A stretch of 64,000 nt of DNA from Flavobacteriales bacterium (GTDB lineage Bacteria; Bacteroidota; Bacteroidia; Flavobacteriales_F; PHOS-HE28), in assembly GCA_016699575.1 (NCBI GenBank), contig CP064979.1, positions 3,410,001 through 3,474,000 on the forward strand. Direction: 5' to 3'. Numbering within the stretch: the first letter of the stretch is position 1; each line of letters starts with the position of its first letter. The notes under the pieces are model-generated. The model did not search any database, was not told the origin of the DNA, and was given only the letters and a program-made list of their open reading frames with translations. The position numbers were made by a program, and so were the translations under genes. Shown here piece after piece: positions 52,467 to 61,387 of this stretch.

Positions 52467-55400
52467 ATGCACATGTTGATCCGTTCGACCGGGCTGGCCG
52501 CCCTTGCGATGCTCTGCTCATCATCGCTCATCGGCCAATGCGTTACCACTTACCCCAGTAGTGAGTCCTTCACGGGTTTCACGGTCGGTGCTCCCGGGAC
52601 ATTATTGAACAACTGGACCAATCTCACTACCGACAACATCGATTGGTACGTTGACAACAACGGTACACCAACCAATGCTACCGGGCCCATTGGCGACCAC
52701 ACCGGTTACAATACCAACGGGATCTACATGTACGTAGAGGCCACCGGTGCAAGCGCATCCCCGAACAAGACCGCCATTCTACAGAGCCCCTGCTATGACC
52801 TGAGCACGCTGGTCGATCCGTATCTGACGTTCTGGTACCACATGCACGGGAGCCAAATGGGCCAGCTCATTGTGGACATCAACAACAATGGCACCATTGT
52901 CAGCAACCAATGGAGCATCAGTGGTGATCAAGGCACGGCGTGGAAGCAAGGTTGGTTGAACCTGGCTCCATGGGCCGGGCAGAGCAATGTCCGCTTGCGG
53001 TTCCGCGCCATCACCGGCAGTGGTGAACTGAGCGACATCGCCATAGATGACGTAGGAGTGCGTTCGCTGGTGCCGGTGTTCGGCTGCCCTGATCCCTTGG
53101 CCAGCAACTACAACGCTGCGGTGAGCGTGAACGACGGCAGCTGCCAATACCTGTGCCCACCGGGACAGAGCCGGGTGACCATCGATATCATCGCGGACAA
53201 CTATCCGCAGGAAACATCATGGACCTTGAAGAATGCTTCAACCCAGGCTGTGCTCGCAAGCGGCAACCATTTGGGTACTTCGTTGTGCGTTCCTGCGAAC
53301 ACTTGCTTGATCTTCCGGATCAATGACACCGCCGGGGACGGGATCTACCACAACAGTTATGGCTACGGGCAGTACACCGTCTCCCTGGACGGTACCATCG
53401 TTGTGCAGGACGGTACGTTCGGCAGTTTCGAGGAGACAACGTTCAATTGCGGGCCCGGTGCATCGTGCACAACGGCCGTCCCGATCTCCGCAGGTACGCA
53501 CACCGCACCGAGCGTTGAACACTGGTTTGACTTCACTCCGCCGCAAACCGGCAGCTACACCATCACGACCTGCGGGCTCAATACCTGTGACACGAAGCTT
53601 TGGCTGTATGATATGGCCTGCACCCAGATCAACGCGCAACCCGGTATCGAAGGCGCAACGTTCGGGGATGACAACGATGGCGGCTGTGGTCTGCAGGCCG
53701 TCGTGAACGCCAACATGCCCGGGGGTGTTCTGCACCATATCCGCGTGGGCACCAACAACAGCAGTTGTTCGAGCGTGACGTTCACCATTACCTACAACGG
53801 CCCGGTGGTGGGTTGCATGGACATCAACAGCTGCAACTACGAGCCGCTCGCCACGGTGGCGTGCAACAATTGCTGTTTGCCGATGGGCGATCCCAACTGT
53901 CCCGACGGCCCCGACCTGCAGATGGACCAACCGGCCCTATCGAGCAGCCTGAACATGCAATTCGTGAACATCACGGACGCATGCGCACCGGAGGAAGGCT
54001 GCGTGAAGGCGTTGGGAGGTCGCTATGTCTTACGCTTCACCACGCGCATCAACAATATCGGCGAACTTGATTACTACATCGGCAATGTGAACACCCAGCC
54101 ACAGATGTTCGACGTGAACAACTGCCATGGGCACGCGCACTACGCCGGCTATGCCGATTACCTGTTGTTCGATCAGAACAACAACAAGATCCCCGTGGGT
54201 TTCAAGAACGGGTTCTGCGTCATCGACGTGGGATGCTTCGGGGGTACCGGACAGTTCGGTTGCAGCAACATGGGGATCAGTGCTGGTTGTTACGACGCTT
54301 ATGGAAGTGGCACCACGTGCAATTGGGTCGACGTTACGGACGTACCCGATGGAACCTACACCTTGGTGTTGCGGACCAACTGGCAGCAACGCCCCGATGC
54401 GCTCGGCCGCCATGAAACGAGCTACACCAACAATTATGCACAGGTTTGCATTACGCTGGGCGGATTCGGTGGTGCGCGGACCTTCAGCACTGTGGCCAAC
54501 TGCCCTACCTGGACCGATTGCGCAGGACAGGCCTACGGCGATGCCGAACTGGACTGCACAGGCCAGTGCAACGGAACGGTGAAGACCGGTGACCGTAACG
54601 CCGACGGTACGTACAACGCTGCCGATCCCGTCCAGTACGTGCAGGAGATCCTCGGTGACGATGCCACGGTCAGCAACTGCACCGATCTGAATGCCGATGG
54701 CAGCATCACCGTGACCGATGCTGCGCTCGTGGCCGAGTGCTACAACCAGCAAGGGATCCACGACGCGGGCGGAACGCACCCGCTCCATTACCATCCATGG
54801 TGCGATTTCCCGCGTGGGTTCACCAACACCGCACAGACCACGACGCTTTCACTGGCCAACCTGAACACGGCCAACCAAACGGTTGATGTGTACGTGCTGA
54901 ACCCCGACAATCGAGTAATGGGGTACGAGTTCACTGTCAGCGGCCTCACCATACAGAACGTGGCCAACCTCGCCGCGCAGATCACCGGGGACATAACGAT
55001 GTTCAGCAGCTTGGGCGGCAACCGGGTGATCGGTCTGTGCACCAACGACAGTTCCTTGGCAAAGAACAGTGTCGCCGTGCCCTTGTGCAGGATCAGCTAC
55101 TTGGGGCTGAACGCGGCCCAGCTCTGCATTTCCGACGTTGTGGATGTGGTGAACGAGGATGCCAACAACGTAAATACCGCCGTTGGTGGAGGTTGTTTGA
55201 CGGTGCCGAACACCGTTGCGCTGGCGGTGAAAGTCCTGCTCGAGGGGCCGTATGCAGGCCCGCTCATGAACGACGACCTGCGGACATTGAACGTGATCCC
55301 CACGGCAGAACCGCACACGTCCTATGGGTTCCTTCATGCAGGAGGTGGGGGGGGGGAGACCGTTTCACCGACCGTCTTCGATGCAGTGGGCAGCAATGCG

Positions 55401-55955
55401 ATCGTGGACTGGGTGCTCGTAGAAGCCAGGTCGGCGGCCCCGCCACATTCACTTCTTGCCACGCGCAGTGCACTGCTTCAGAGAGATGGTGATGTGGTGG
55501 GAACGGATGGCATGGGCAATGTCTTGTTGAACTTGGCACCCGGCAGCTACCGGATCGTCATCCGACATCGCAACCATTTGGGTGCCATGACCGCCGGTTC
55601 AGTGGCACTGGGAGCTGTGCCCGTCACAGTTGATTTCACGAGCCCTGCAACCCTCACCTACGGTACAGATGCCCGCAAGAACGTTGGTGGGGTAATGGTC
55701 CTTTGGGCTGGTAACGTCATCCGTGATGTGCCCAGCAGTGCATTGAAGTACACGGGCTCAACGAACGACCGGGACCCGATCCTGCAAGTGGTGGGCGGTA
55801 ACGTACCAACGGCCACTGTTACCGGTTACTACCGGGAGGACGTCAATCTCAGTGGAGTGGTCAAGTACACTGGTGCGGCCAACGACCGGGACCCGATCCT
55901 GATCAACGTGGGCGGTAGCGTGCCAACTGCTACGCGCCTCGAGCAAGTGCCATGA
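52467..55955 (+). CDS. Secreted lysyl-oxidase-domain protein with MAM-like, dockerin and shared C-terminal modules
   Basis: A 1162-residue protein with a signal peptide ending near GQ at residue 24. Order: a MAM-like beta-sandwich at about 30-205 (YLTFWYHMHGSQMGQLIVDI, IAIDDVGVRSL), PPC-like domains, a lysyl oxidase domain at about 500-640, a dockerin (GDRNADGTYNAADPVQYV, TDLNADGSITVTDAALVAEC), and the shared module from about residue 919. The oxidase has the copper motif NCHGHAHY (H554, H556, H558), K580 in GFKNGFCVID and Y609 in GISAGCYDAYG, which align with the residues forming the lysyl tyrosylquinone cofactor in animal LOX. It should oxidise lysyl amines outside the cell. Start at the ATG at 52467; the frame is open upstream into the previous gene. 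Confidence 0.85.
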   Translation: MHMLIRSTGLAALAMLCSSSLIGQCVTTYPSSESFTGFTVGAPGTLLNNWTNLTTDNIDWYVDNNGTPTNATGPIGDHTGYNTNGIYMYVEATGASASPNKTAILQSPCYDLSTLVDPYLTFWYHMHGSQMGQLIVDINNNGTIVSNQWSISGDQGTAWKQGWLNLAPWAGQSNVRLRFRAITGSGELSDIAIDDVGVRSLVPVFGCPDPLASNYNAAVSVNDGSCQYLCPPGQSRVTIDIIADNYPQETSWTLKNASTQAVLASGNHLGTSLCVPANTCLIFRINDTAGDGIYHNSYGYGQYTVSLDGTIVVQDGTFGSFEETTFNCGPGASCTTAVPISAGTHTAPSVEHWFDFTPPQTGSYTITTCGLNTCDTKLWLYDMACTQINAQPGIEGATFGDDNDGGCGLQAVVNANMPGGVLHHIRVGTNNSSCSSVTFTITYNGPVVGCMDINSCNYEPLATVACNNCCLPMGDPNCPDGPDLQMDQPALSSSLNMQFVNITDACAPEEGCVKALGGRYVLRFTTRINNIGELDYYIGNVNTQPQMFDVNNCHGHAHYAGYADYLLFDQNNNKIPVGFKNGFCVIDVGCFGGTGQFGCSNMGISAGCYDAYGSGTTCNWVDVTDVPDGTYTLVLRTNWQQRPDALGRHETSYTNNYAQVCITLGGFGGARTFSTVANCPTWTDCAGQAYGDAELDCTGQCNGTVKTGDRNADGTYNAADPVQYVQEILGDDATVSNCTDLNADGSITVTDAALVAECYNQQGIHDAGGTHPLHYHPWCDFPRGFTNTAQTTTLSLANLNTANQTVDVYVLNPDNRVMGYEFTVSGLTIQNVANLAAQITGDITMFSSLGGNRVIGLCTNDSSLAKNSVAVPLCRISYLGLNAAQLCISDVVDVVNEDANNVNTAVGGGCLTVPNTVALAVKVLLEGPYAGPLMNDDLRTLNVIPTAEPHTSYGFLHAGGGGGETVSPTVFDAVGSNAIVDWVLVEARSAAPPHSLLATRSALLQRDGDVVGTDGMGNVLLNLAPGSYRIVIRHRNHLGAMTAGSVALGAVPVTVDFTSPATLTYGTDARKNVGGVMVLWAGNVIRDVPSSALKYTGSTNDRDPILQVVGGNVPTATVTGYYREDVNLSGVVKYTGAANDRDPILINVGGSVPTATRLEQVP
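55221..55952 (+). other. Shared C-terminal module, copy 2
   Basis: Residues about 919-1162 of the lysyl-oxidase protein: LAVKVLLEGPYAGPLMNDDL, VDWVLVEARS, LLQRDGDVV, YRIVIRHRNHLGAMT, LKYTGSTNDRDPIL and VKYTGAANDRDPIL, ending TRLEQVP. Alignable to copies 1 and 3 over the whole length. Confidence 0.85.
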
Positions 55956-56072
55956 CCAGGTACTGACTTTCGGCATGTTGTGCCTGCTCATCGGTGCTTT
56001 CTTTCCTTTCGCCGAAGGACTGGACATGGACCCCCACGTTCCATCACATTTGCCGCCCTACTTGACCATACG

Positions 56073-59000
56073 ATGAAACATCTCAGCGCTGTCGTTGCCC
56101 TGATCGTTGCCCAAAGCGTGCTCGCACAAGAGCATGTTGAACTGCACAACGCACAGGTTCTCGGCCTCGAATTCCTTGGGGAAACAATGGCCCTCAGGGA
56201 TTGGGACCCCAACAGGGTTTTCTCCAACGAACCGACCCGCGATGAGAACGGGGTCATCATCAAGCAAGAACCGAAAGGCACCAAGGAAGCACGGCTGCAC
56301 CAGCATGTGAATCCCAAGGCACTGCCGATGGGCGAGGACCCCGCGCGGCAATCGCGTGATGGCGAACGGTTGCAGGGGCGGGCGCTGGACCTCACCATGA
56401 ACGGCATCGGCAACACTGGCGTGAGCCCGGGCGACCCTTGCTTGGACGTTGGCCCGAACCATGTCATTCAAATGATCAACGCCAGCAGCGGCGCCCAGTT
56501 CCGCATCTATGACAAGAACGGAACAGCACTCAACGCTGCGACCTACTTGGATAATTTCATCAACGCCATCGGGGGTATCACCACCTACAATGGCCTTGGC
56601 GACCCGATCGTGCTTTGGGATGCGCTGGCCGACCGGTGGTTCATGAGCGAGTTCAGCAGTTCCGGCAACCGTATGGTGATGTGCTTGAGCACCACGGCGG
56701 ATCCTTTCGGTACATGGTACGCCTACAGTTTCACGGCACCGGCTTTCCCTGATTATCCGAAGTACGCTGTGTGGCCAACTGCCTATGTTATCACGACGAA
56801 CGAGGGCACGGGATGTCCCATCTACGCCCTTGATCGGAGCAAGATGCTGTTGGGCCAGGCAGCGACATCGCAGCGTTTCACCACCCCGGACTATCCCACC
56901 ATCAGCTTCCAAGCCACTACGCCTATCACCTTCGAGACAGGTACGCCACCGCCTGCCGGAGCACCTGCGATGCTCATGCGCATGGCCGACGATGCATGGT
57001 CGGCTTCCATCACGAACGATCGATTGGAGATCTGGTCGCTCACCTTGGACTGGGTGACGCCCGCCAACAGTGTCCTGTCAGGGCCGAGCTATTTGAACAC
57101 GACTTCCTTCGATACGGAACTCTGCGGTTACACTTCGTTTTCGTGCATCGATCAGCCCAGCAGTGCAACCAACCTCGATCCGTTGCGCGAAGTGATCATG
57201 AACCGTGCGGCCTACAGGAACTTCGGAACGCACGAGACCATTGTCTGTAACCATGTCACTGACGTGTCGGGTGCCGATCAGGCAGGCATGCGGTGGTACG
57301 AACTGCGGCGGAACGGTGGCATTGCCAACCCTTGGGGCATCCACCAGCAAGGGACGTACGCTCCGGACGTCAACAGCCGTTGGATGGGCATGATCAACAT
57401 CAATGCGGCTGGTGACATAGGCCTGGCCTACAACATAAGCAGCGGAACCGTTTTCCCCGGCATCCGGTACACGGGGCGCAGTGCGATCGATCCCCTTGGC
57501 CAAATGACCTATGCAGAGACCACGATCGTGGCAGGGATTGCAGCCAATTCCAGCAACCGTTACGGCGACTACAATTCGTTGGACGTTGATCCGACCACGG
57601 GCAGTTTCTGGGGCACTGCGCAACACAATCCGGCCAGTGGATGGAGCACGCGGATCTTTGAATTTTCCTTCGCGGTCCCGCCGTGCATCGCCCCTAGCGT
57701 TGTGGCCACGCCTACATGCATCAGCACCAGTCAATACAACGTTTCCATCAACGTGTCATCGATGGGCGATGCCACGAGCCTGACCCTGCAGATCGATCCC
57801 GATGGCGGTGGACCGGCCCTGCCGGTGACCGTGGGCACCGCCAACGGTACAGGTACATACGGCCCTTACGGACCATATACCTCCGGTTCTGCGGTCACGG
57901 TATTGGCCTTGCACAACGCGTTCCCCGATTGCAACATCAATCTACCGGGTGTTGTGGGCATCTGCAATTCCCCGGGTGCCGGGTGCACGAGCTACAACAG
58001 CACGGCCCCGACCGCCATTGTTGACAATGCTACCGTGACCAACACCATTGTGGTGCCCAATAACGGTGGTGCCACGATCACTGACCTTAATGTTCACGTG
58101 AACATCACGCACACCTATACGTCCGATCTCCGCGTGTCCCTCACCAGCCCAGCAGGCACCACCATCGCCCTCATCAATTCGGGCCTTTGTACCAACAGCG
58201 ACAACATCATCGTTGAATTCGACCAAACGGGGTCGAACGGCAACGTTGGTTCCACCTGCCCGATGAACAATCTGTTCGTTATCCCGGCGCAATCACTGGC
58301 CGGGTTCAACGGCCAAGTGTTCCAGGGTACTTGGACCCTTAGCGTGCAAGATGTGGCCACGGATGATGTTGGAGCGGTGAACAACTGGTGTTTGATCCCT
58401 GCATTGAGCTTCCCCAACGTTGCGCTTTCACCCCAAGTGATGCTCGAGGGGCCGTACAACAGCGGAACGGGTTTGATGAACGCGGCGCTCCGCACCCTGC
58501 CGACGTTCCCGCTCACCGAGCCTTTCACCGCAATGGGCTTCGCTCAGGCAGCTGGCGGAGGTGGTGAGACGACCACCACGGGTATCTTGGCGGTGACCGG
58601 CAATAATTCGATCGTGGATTGGGTGCGCGTGGAATTGCGGAGCAGCGCTGATCCCACGGCGATCGTGGCCACGCGACAAGGTCTCCTGCAGCGGGACGGC
58701 GACATCGTTAACGCAACGGATGGTACTAGTGCTCTGACATTCGGAGTTGCGGCCGGCAACTATTTCGTGGCCGTACGCCACAGGAACCACCTCGGCGTGA
58801 TGACGTCCACCACGAGGGCATTGAGCGGTACTGCCACCATTGTCGACTTCCGCAGCGCCGGCACGCTTACCTATGGGACGAATGCGCGCACGAGCAACGG
58901 CGCCGTGCAGTTGCTCTGGGCAGGCAACTCGTTCATGGATGCTGTGAACGACAGCCAGCTGAAGTACACGGGCACGAACAACGACCGTGATCCGATCCTG

Positions 59001-59171
59001 GTCGCCATCGGCGGCACGGTGCCTACGAACACGGTGAGCGGATATTTCATCACCGATGTGAACCTTGACGGAGTGGTGAAGTACACGGGCACCACCAACG
59101 ATCGCGATCCGATCCTGGTGAACGTGGGTGGCACGGTGCCAACGGCCACCCGGCTGGAACAGTTGCCTTAA
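56073..59171 (+). CDS. Large secreted protein with P-domain and shared C-terminal module
   Basis: A 1032-residue exported protein with signal peptide MKHLSAVVALIVAQSVLAQ. The large N-terminal part (about residues 100-540) is propeller-like, with GVSPGDPCLDVGPNHVIQMI, WDALADRWFMSEFSSSGNRM and GDYNSLDVDPTTGSFWGTAQ. At about residues 640-780 lies a proprotein-convertase P-domain (ATITDLNVHVNITHTYTSDL, RVSLTSPAGTTIALINSG, FNGQVFQGTWTLSVQDVATD). From about residue 784 the shared module follows. It has no protease domain, so the P-domain is free-standing, as in other Bacteroidota surface proteins. Start is the ATG at 56073; a longer frame upstream lacks a signal peptide at its start. Confidence 0.85.
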   Translation: MKHLSAVVALIVAQSVLAQEHVELHNAQVLGLEFLGETMALRDWDPNRVFSNEPTRDENGVIIKQEPKGTKEARLHQHVNPKALPMGEDPARQSRDGERLQGRALDLTMNGIGNTGVSPGDPCLDVGPNHVIQMINASSGAQFRIYDKNGTALNAATYLDNFINAIGGITTYNGLGDPIVLWDALADRWFMSEFSSSGNRMVMCLSTTADPFGTWYAYSFTAPAFPDYPKYAVWPTAYVITTNEGTGCPIYALDRSKMLLGQAATSQRFTTPDYPTISFQATTPITFETGTPPPAGAPAMLMRMADDAWSASITNDRLEIWSLTLDWVTPANSVLSGPSYLNTTSFDTELCGYTSFSCIDQPSSATNLDPLREVIMNRAAYRNFGTHETIVCNHVTDVSGADQAGMRWYELRRNGGIANPWGIHQQGTYAPDVNSRWMGMININAAGDIGLAYNISSGTVFPGIRYTGRSAIDPLGQMTYAETTIVAGIAANSSNRYGDYNSLDVDPTTGSFWGTAQHNPASGWSTRIFEFSFAVPPCIAPSVVATPTCISTSQYNVSINVSSMGDATSLTLQIDPDGGGPALPVTVGTANGTGTYGPYGPYTSGSAVTVLALHNAFPDCNINLPGVVGICNSPGAGCTSYNSTAPTAIVDNATVTNTIVVPNNGGATITDLNVHVNITHTYTSDLRVSLTSPAGTTIALINSGLCTNSDNIIVEFDQTGSNGNVGSTCPMNNLFVIPAQSLAGFNGQVFQGTWTLSVQDVATDDVGAVNNWCLIPALSFPNVALSPQVMLEGPYNSGTGLMNAALRTLPTFPLTEPFTAMGFAQAAGGGGETTTTGILAVTGNNSIVDWVRVELRSSADPTAIVATRQGLLQRDGDIVNATDGTSALTFGVAAGNYFVAVRHRNHLGVMTSTTRALSGTATIVDFRSAGTLTYGTNARTSNGAVQLLWAGNSFMDAVNDSQLKYTGTNNDRDPILVAIGGTVPTNTVSGYFITDVNLDGVVKYTGTTNDRDPILVNVGGTVPTATRLEQLP
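58422..59168 (+). other. Shared C-terminal module, copy 3
   Basis: Residues about 784-1032 of the P-domain protein: VMLEGPYNSGTGLMNAALRT, EPFTAMGF, VDWVRVELRS, LLQRDGDIV, YFVAVRHRNHLGVMT, LKYTGTNNDRDPIL, DVNLDGVVKYTGTTNDRDPI, ending TRLEQLP. Same architecture as copies 1 and 2. Confidence 0.85.
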
Positions 59172-59249
59172 CGGAGACTTCGGTCGGCTTTCCCCGCTGG
59201 CCCGTAGGATGGCCGGAGCGGGTGTCCACGGTTCGACGATATTCGGCGC

Positions 59250-61325
59250 ATGGATAAGAAGACGACCAGGTACTCCCATGTGCTGTTGGCGGTCATCGCT
59301 TTAGGCTCCGCCGATCAGGCTATTGCCCAATGCGGTGTTGGCGAAGCCGAAGTGACCATTGCGGTAACCACGGATGCCTTCGGCTTCGATACGTACTGGC
59401 AGCTCGTGCCCGGCGGCAACCCATGCGGGATCGGTACCATCTTCACCGGGGGCAATTTCAACATGGGCTGCAACACGGGGGGCTGGAACAACCAAACATC
59501 AGGCGGCTATGCGGGCAACACCACCATCACGGAGGGCCCATGGTGCTTGGCAATGGGGGAGGTGTTCGATATCATCAGCATCGACGATGGCGGCAACGCG
59601 CAGGCATCCTTCGAAGTGATCGTTGACGGTTCCAGCGTGGTAACCTTCCAGGATGCAGGTCCGCGGAGCGCGTTTTCGTTCGCCGCTCAAACCGCGGTAG
59701 TCCGGGACCTCAGCGTGGTCGAGCTGCAGGCACCGTTGTACAGGAACCTCGGACAAAGCGTTCCGGTGCGTGGTACCGTGCAGACCTTTGGTACGACCGT
59801 GGTGAACAGTTTCGACCTCAATTACAGTGTAGGCGGCGGTGCGCCTGTCGTACAGAGCATTTCCGGGCTCAACCTCCAGATGGGCGAACGCTATTTGTTC
59901 GAGCATGCAACGCCTTGGGTGCCCGCAGCCACGGGATCCTACTCGCTGAGCGTATGGGCGAGCAACGTCAATGGTGCCTCGGACCTGAACACGGTGAACG
60001 ATGCTGCGAACAGTGCCCATGTGATCTCCCAGCCCAGGCCCAATATCATTGATGACATCCTCGCCGCTCCGGTACCTGTTGTCATGGAGATCGCCAATAG
60101 CAATCAGGATATCCTCGTGCCACGTGATCTGGCCTTTCATCCAGAGTTCGCCAGGAACGAGCTATGGGTGTTGAACAAGGACACGGAAGCGAGCGGCAGC
60201 AGCACGGTGAAGTTCACCGGTGCAGGCACGGTGGCTCAAACGCACCTGTGGCAGGAAGACCCTAACAATTGGCACTTCATGAGCCTGTCCACCGCCCTGG
60301 CTTTCGGTGACAACGGGAACTTCGCCACTTCGCCGGGTGTGTTCGACGCCAACCACAACGGCGGTTCTCCGTTCACCGGCATTTCGCTCTGGAGCAGCGA
60401 CCCCGCGACCTATGCCCAGAACCTTTTCGGACCGCTGGGCAGCCACTTGGACATGCTGCACGTGAACCCCAATGCCCAGGGAATAGCGCATGAACGTTGG
60501 AACCGCTATTGGGTGGTGGACGGCTACAATCAGGATGTGGTCATGAACGACTTCATGCAGGACCATGGACCGGGTTTCAGTTGGCACGGCGACGCGGTCA
60601 TCCGCCGGTACAGTGGCATGACCATCACACGCGATCCAAACGACCACATTGTGAGCCATTGCGAACTGGACCCGAACAGCAACTGGCTTTACGTTGTGGA
60701 CCATGGTGGTGATCGTGTGCTGCGGCTCGATATCACGACCGGTTCGCCCAATGGCGCACCGGCATTCGGTCCATTCGAACCATACGTGGAGTACACCCAA
60801 ATGGCTGGCGAGACCTGGGAGGTGGTGGCCAATACCGGACTGGTTGAACCTGCTGGCTTGGCCATTGTTGACGACCGTTTGCTGGTCAGTGACCATTCCA
60901 ACGGCGAGATCGTGGTTTATGACCTTTCGGCGCCCGGCATTCCTGAGATCGGCCGTGTTGCCACGAACAGTCCCGGCATCATGGGCATTGAAGTGGGGCC
61001 TGATGGGGCCATTTGGGCGGTGAACGCCACCACCCATCAACTCTTGAAGATCGCCCACACGGTAAGCGTCGAAGTTGGTGACAACATCATCAATGCGCCT
61101 CGAATGCAGGTGTATCCGGTGCCTGCCAGCGACCGGTTGAGCTGCGTGGGCGCAACCCCGAATGACCGGCTCTTGGTGATCGACCCCGCTGGCCGTGCCG
61201 TGATCGAGGTGCCCACCGGTCCTTCCGGACAAGCTGACATCGACGTTGCGGCGCTGGCTCCCGGTGAATACGTGCTCTGCGACCGGACGAGGAGGGTTAA
61301 CCAGCGCTTTGCCATCGTGCGCTAG
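59250..61325 (+). CDS. NHL/beta-propeller secreted protein with T9SS type A sorting domain
   Basis: A 691-residue exported protein with signal peptide (about residues 1-27, ending AIAQ). It has an N-terminal small domain with paired cysteines (ITEGPWCLAMGEVFDIISID), a CARDB-like segment (VVELQAPLYRNLGQSVPVRG), and a six-bladed-like propeller region about residues 285-600 (HCELDPNSNWLYVVDHGGDR, EPAGLAIVDDRLLVSDHSNG, GIEVGPDGAIWAVNATT). The closing type A sorting domain is MQVYPVPASDRLSCVGATPN then LLVIDPAGRAVIEV and LAPGEYVLCDRTRRVNQRF. It uses a sorting domain rather than the shared module of its neighbours. GATATTCG at 59238-59245 may be its promoter box. Confidence 0.87.
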   Translation: MDKKTTRYSHVLLAVIALGSADQAIAQCGVGEAEVTIAVTTDAFGFDTYWQLVPGGNPCGIGTIFTGGNFNMGCNTGGWNNQTSGGYAGNTTITEGPWCLAMGEVFDIISIDDGGNAQASFEVIVDGSSVVTFQDAGPRSAFSFAAQTAVVRDLSVVELQAPLYRNLGQSVPVRGTVQTFGTTVVNSFDLNYSVGGGAPVVQSISGLNLQMGERYLFEHATPWVPAATGSYSLSVWASNVNGASDLNTVNDAANSAHVISQPRPNIIDDILAAPVPVVMEIANSNQDILVPRDLAFHPEFARNELWVLNKDTEASGSSTVKFTGAGTVAQTHLWQEDPNNWHFMSLSTALAFGDNGNFATSPGVFDANHNGGSPFTGISLWSSDPATYAQNLFGPLGSHLDMLHVNPNAQGIAHERWNRYWVVDGYNQDVVMNDFMQDHGPGFSWHGDAVIRRYSGMTITRDPNDHIVSHCELDPNSNWLYVVDHGGDRVLRLDITTGSPNGAPAFGPFEPYVEYTQMAGETWEVVANTGLVEPAGLAIVDDRLLVSDHSNGEIVVYDLSAPGIPEIGRVATNSPGIMGIEVGPDGAIWAVNATTHQLLKIAHTVSVEVGDNIINAPRMQVYPVPASDRLSCVGATPNDRLLVIDPAGRAVIEVPTGPSGQADIDVAALAPGEYVLCDRTRRVNQRFAIVR

Positions 61326-61362
61326 CCTGTCCGGGACGCTTTACTCCAGACCACAATAAGGA

Positions 61363-61370
61363 TAGTTTGC
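61363..61370 (+). promoter_or_regulatory. -7-like promoter element TAGTTTGC
   Basis: TAGTTTG followed by C, ending 17 nt before the metalloprotease ATG at 61388. Confidence 0.5.
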
Positions 61371-61387
61371 CCCACATCCCGAAGACC

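Noticed and set aside
50483..59171. Shared C-terminal module as an ordinary T9SS type A domain
   Set aside because: It lacks the type A pattern (YPNP-like start, D-GR-V, LxxGxYxV-xxxG with basic end) seen in the genes at 23267, 49669 and 59250, and is about three times longer.
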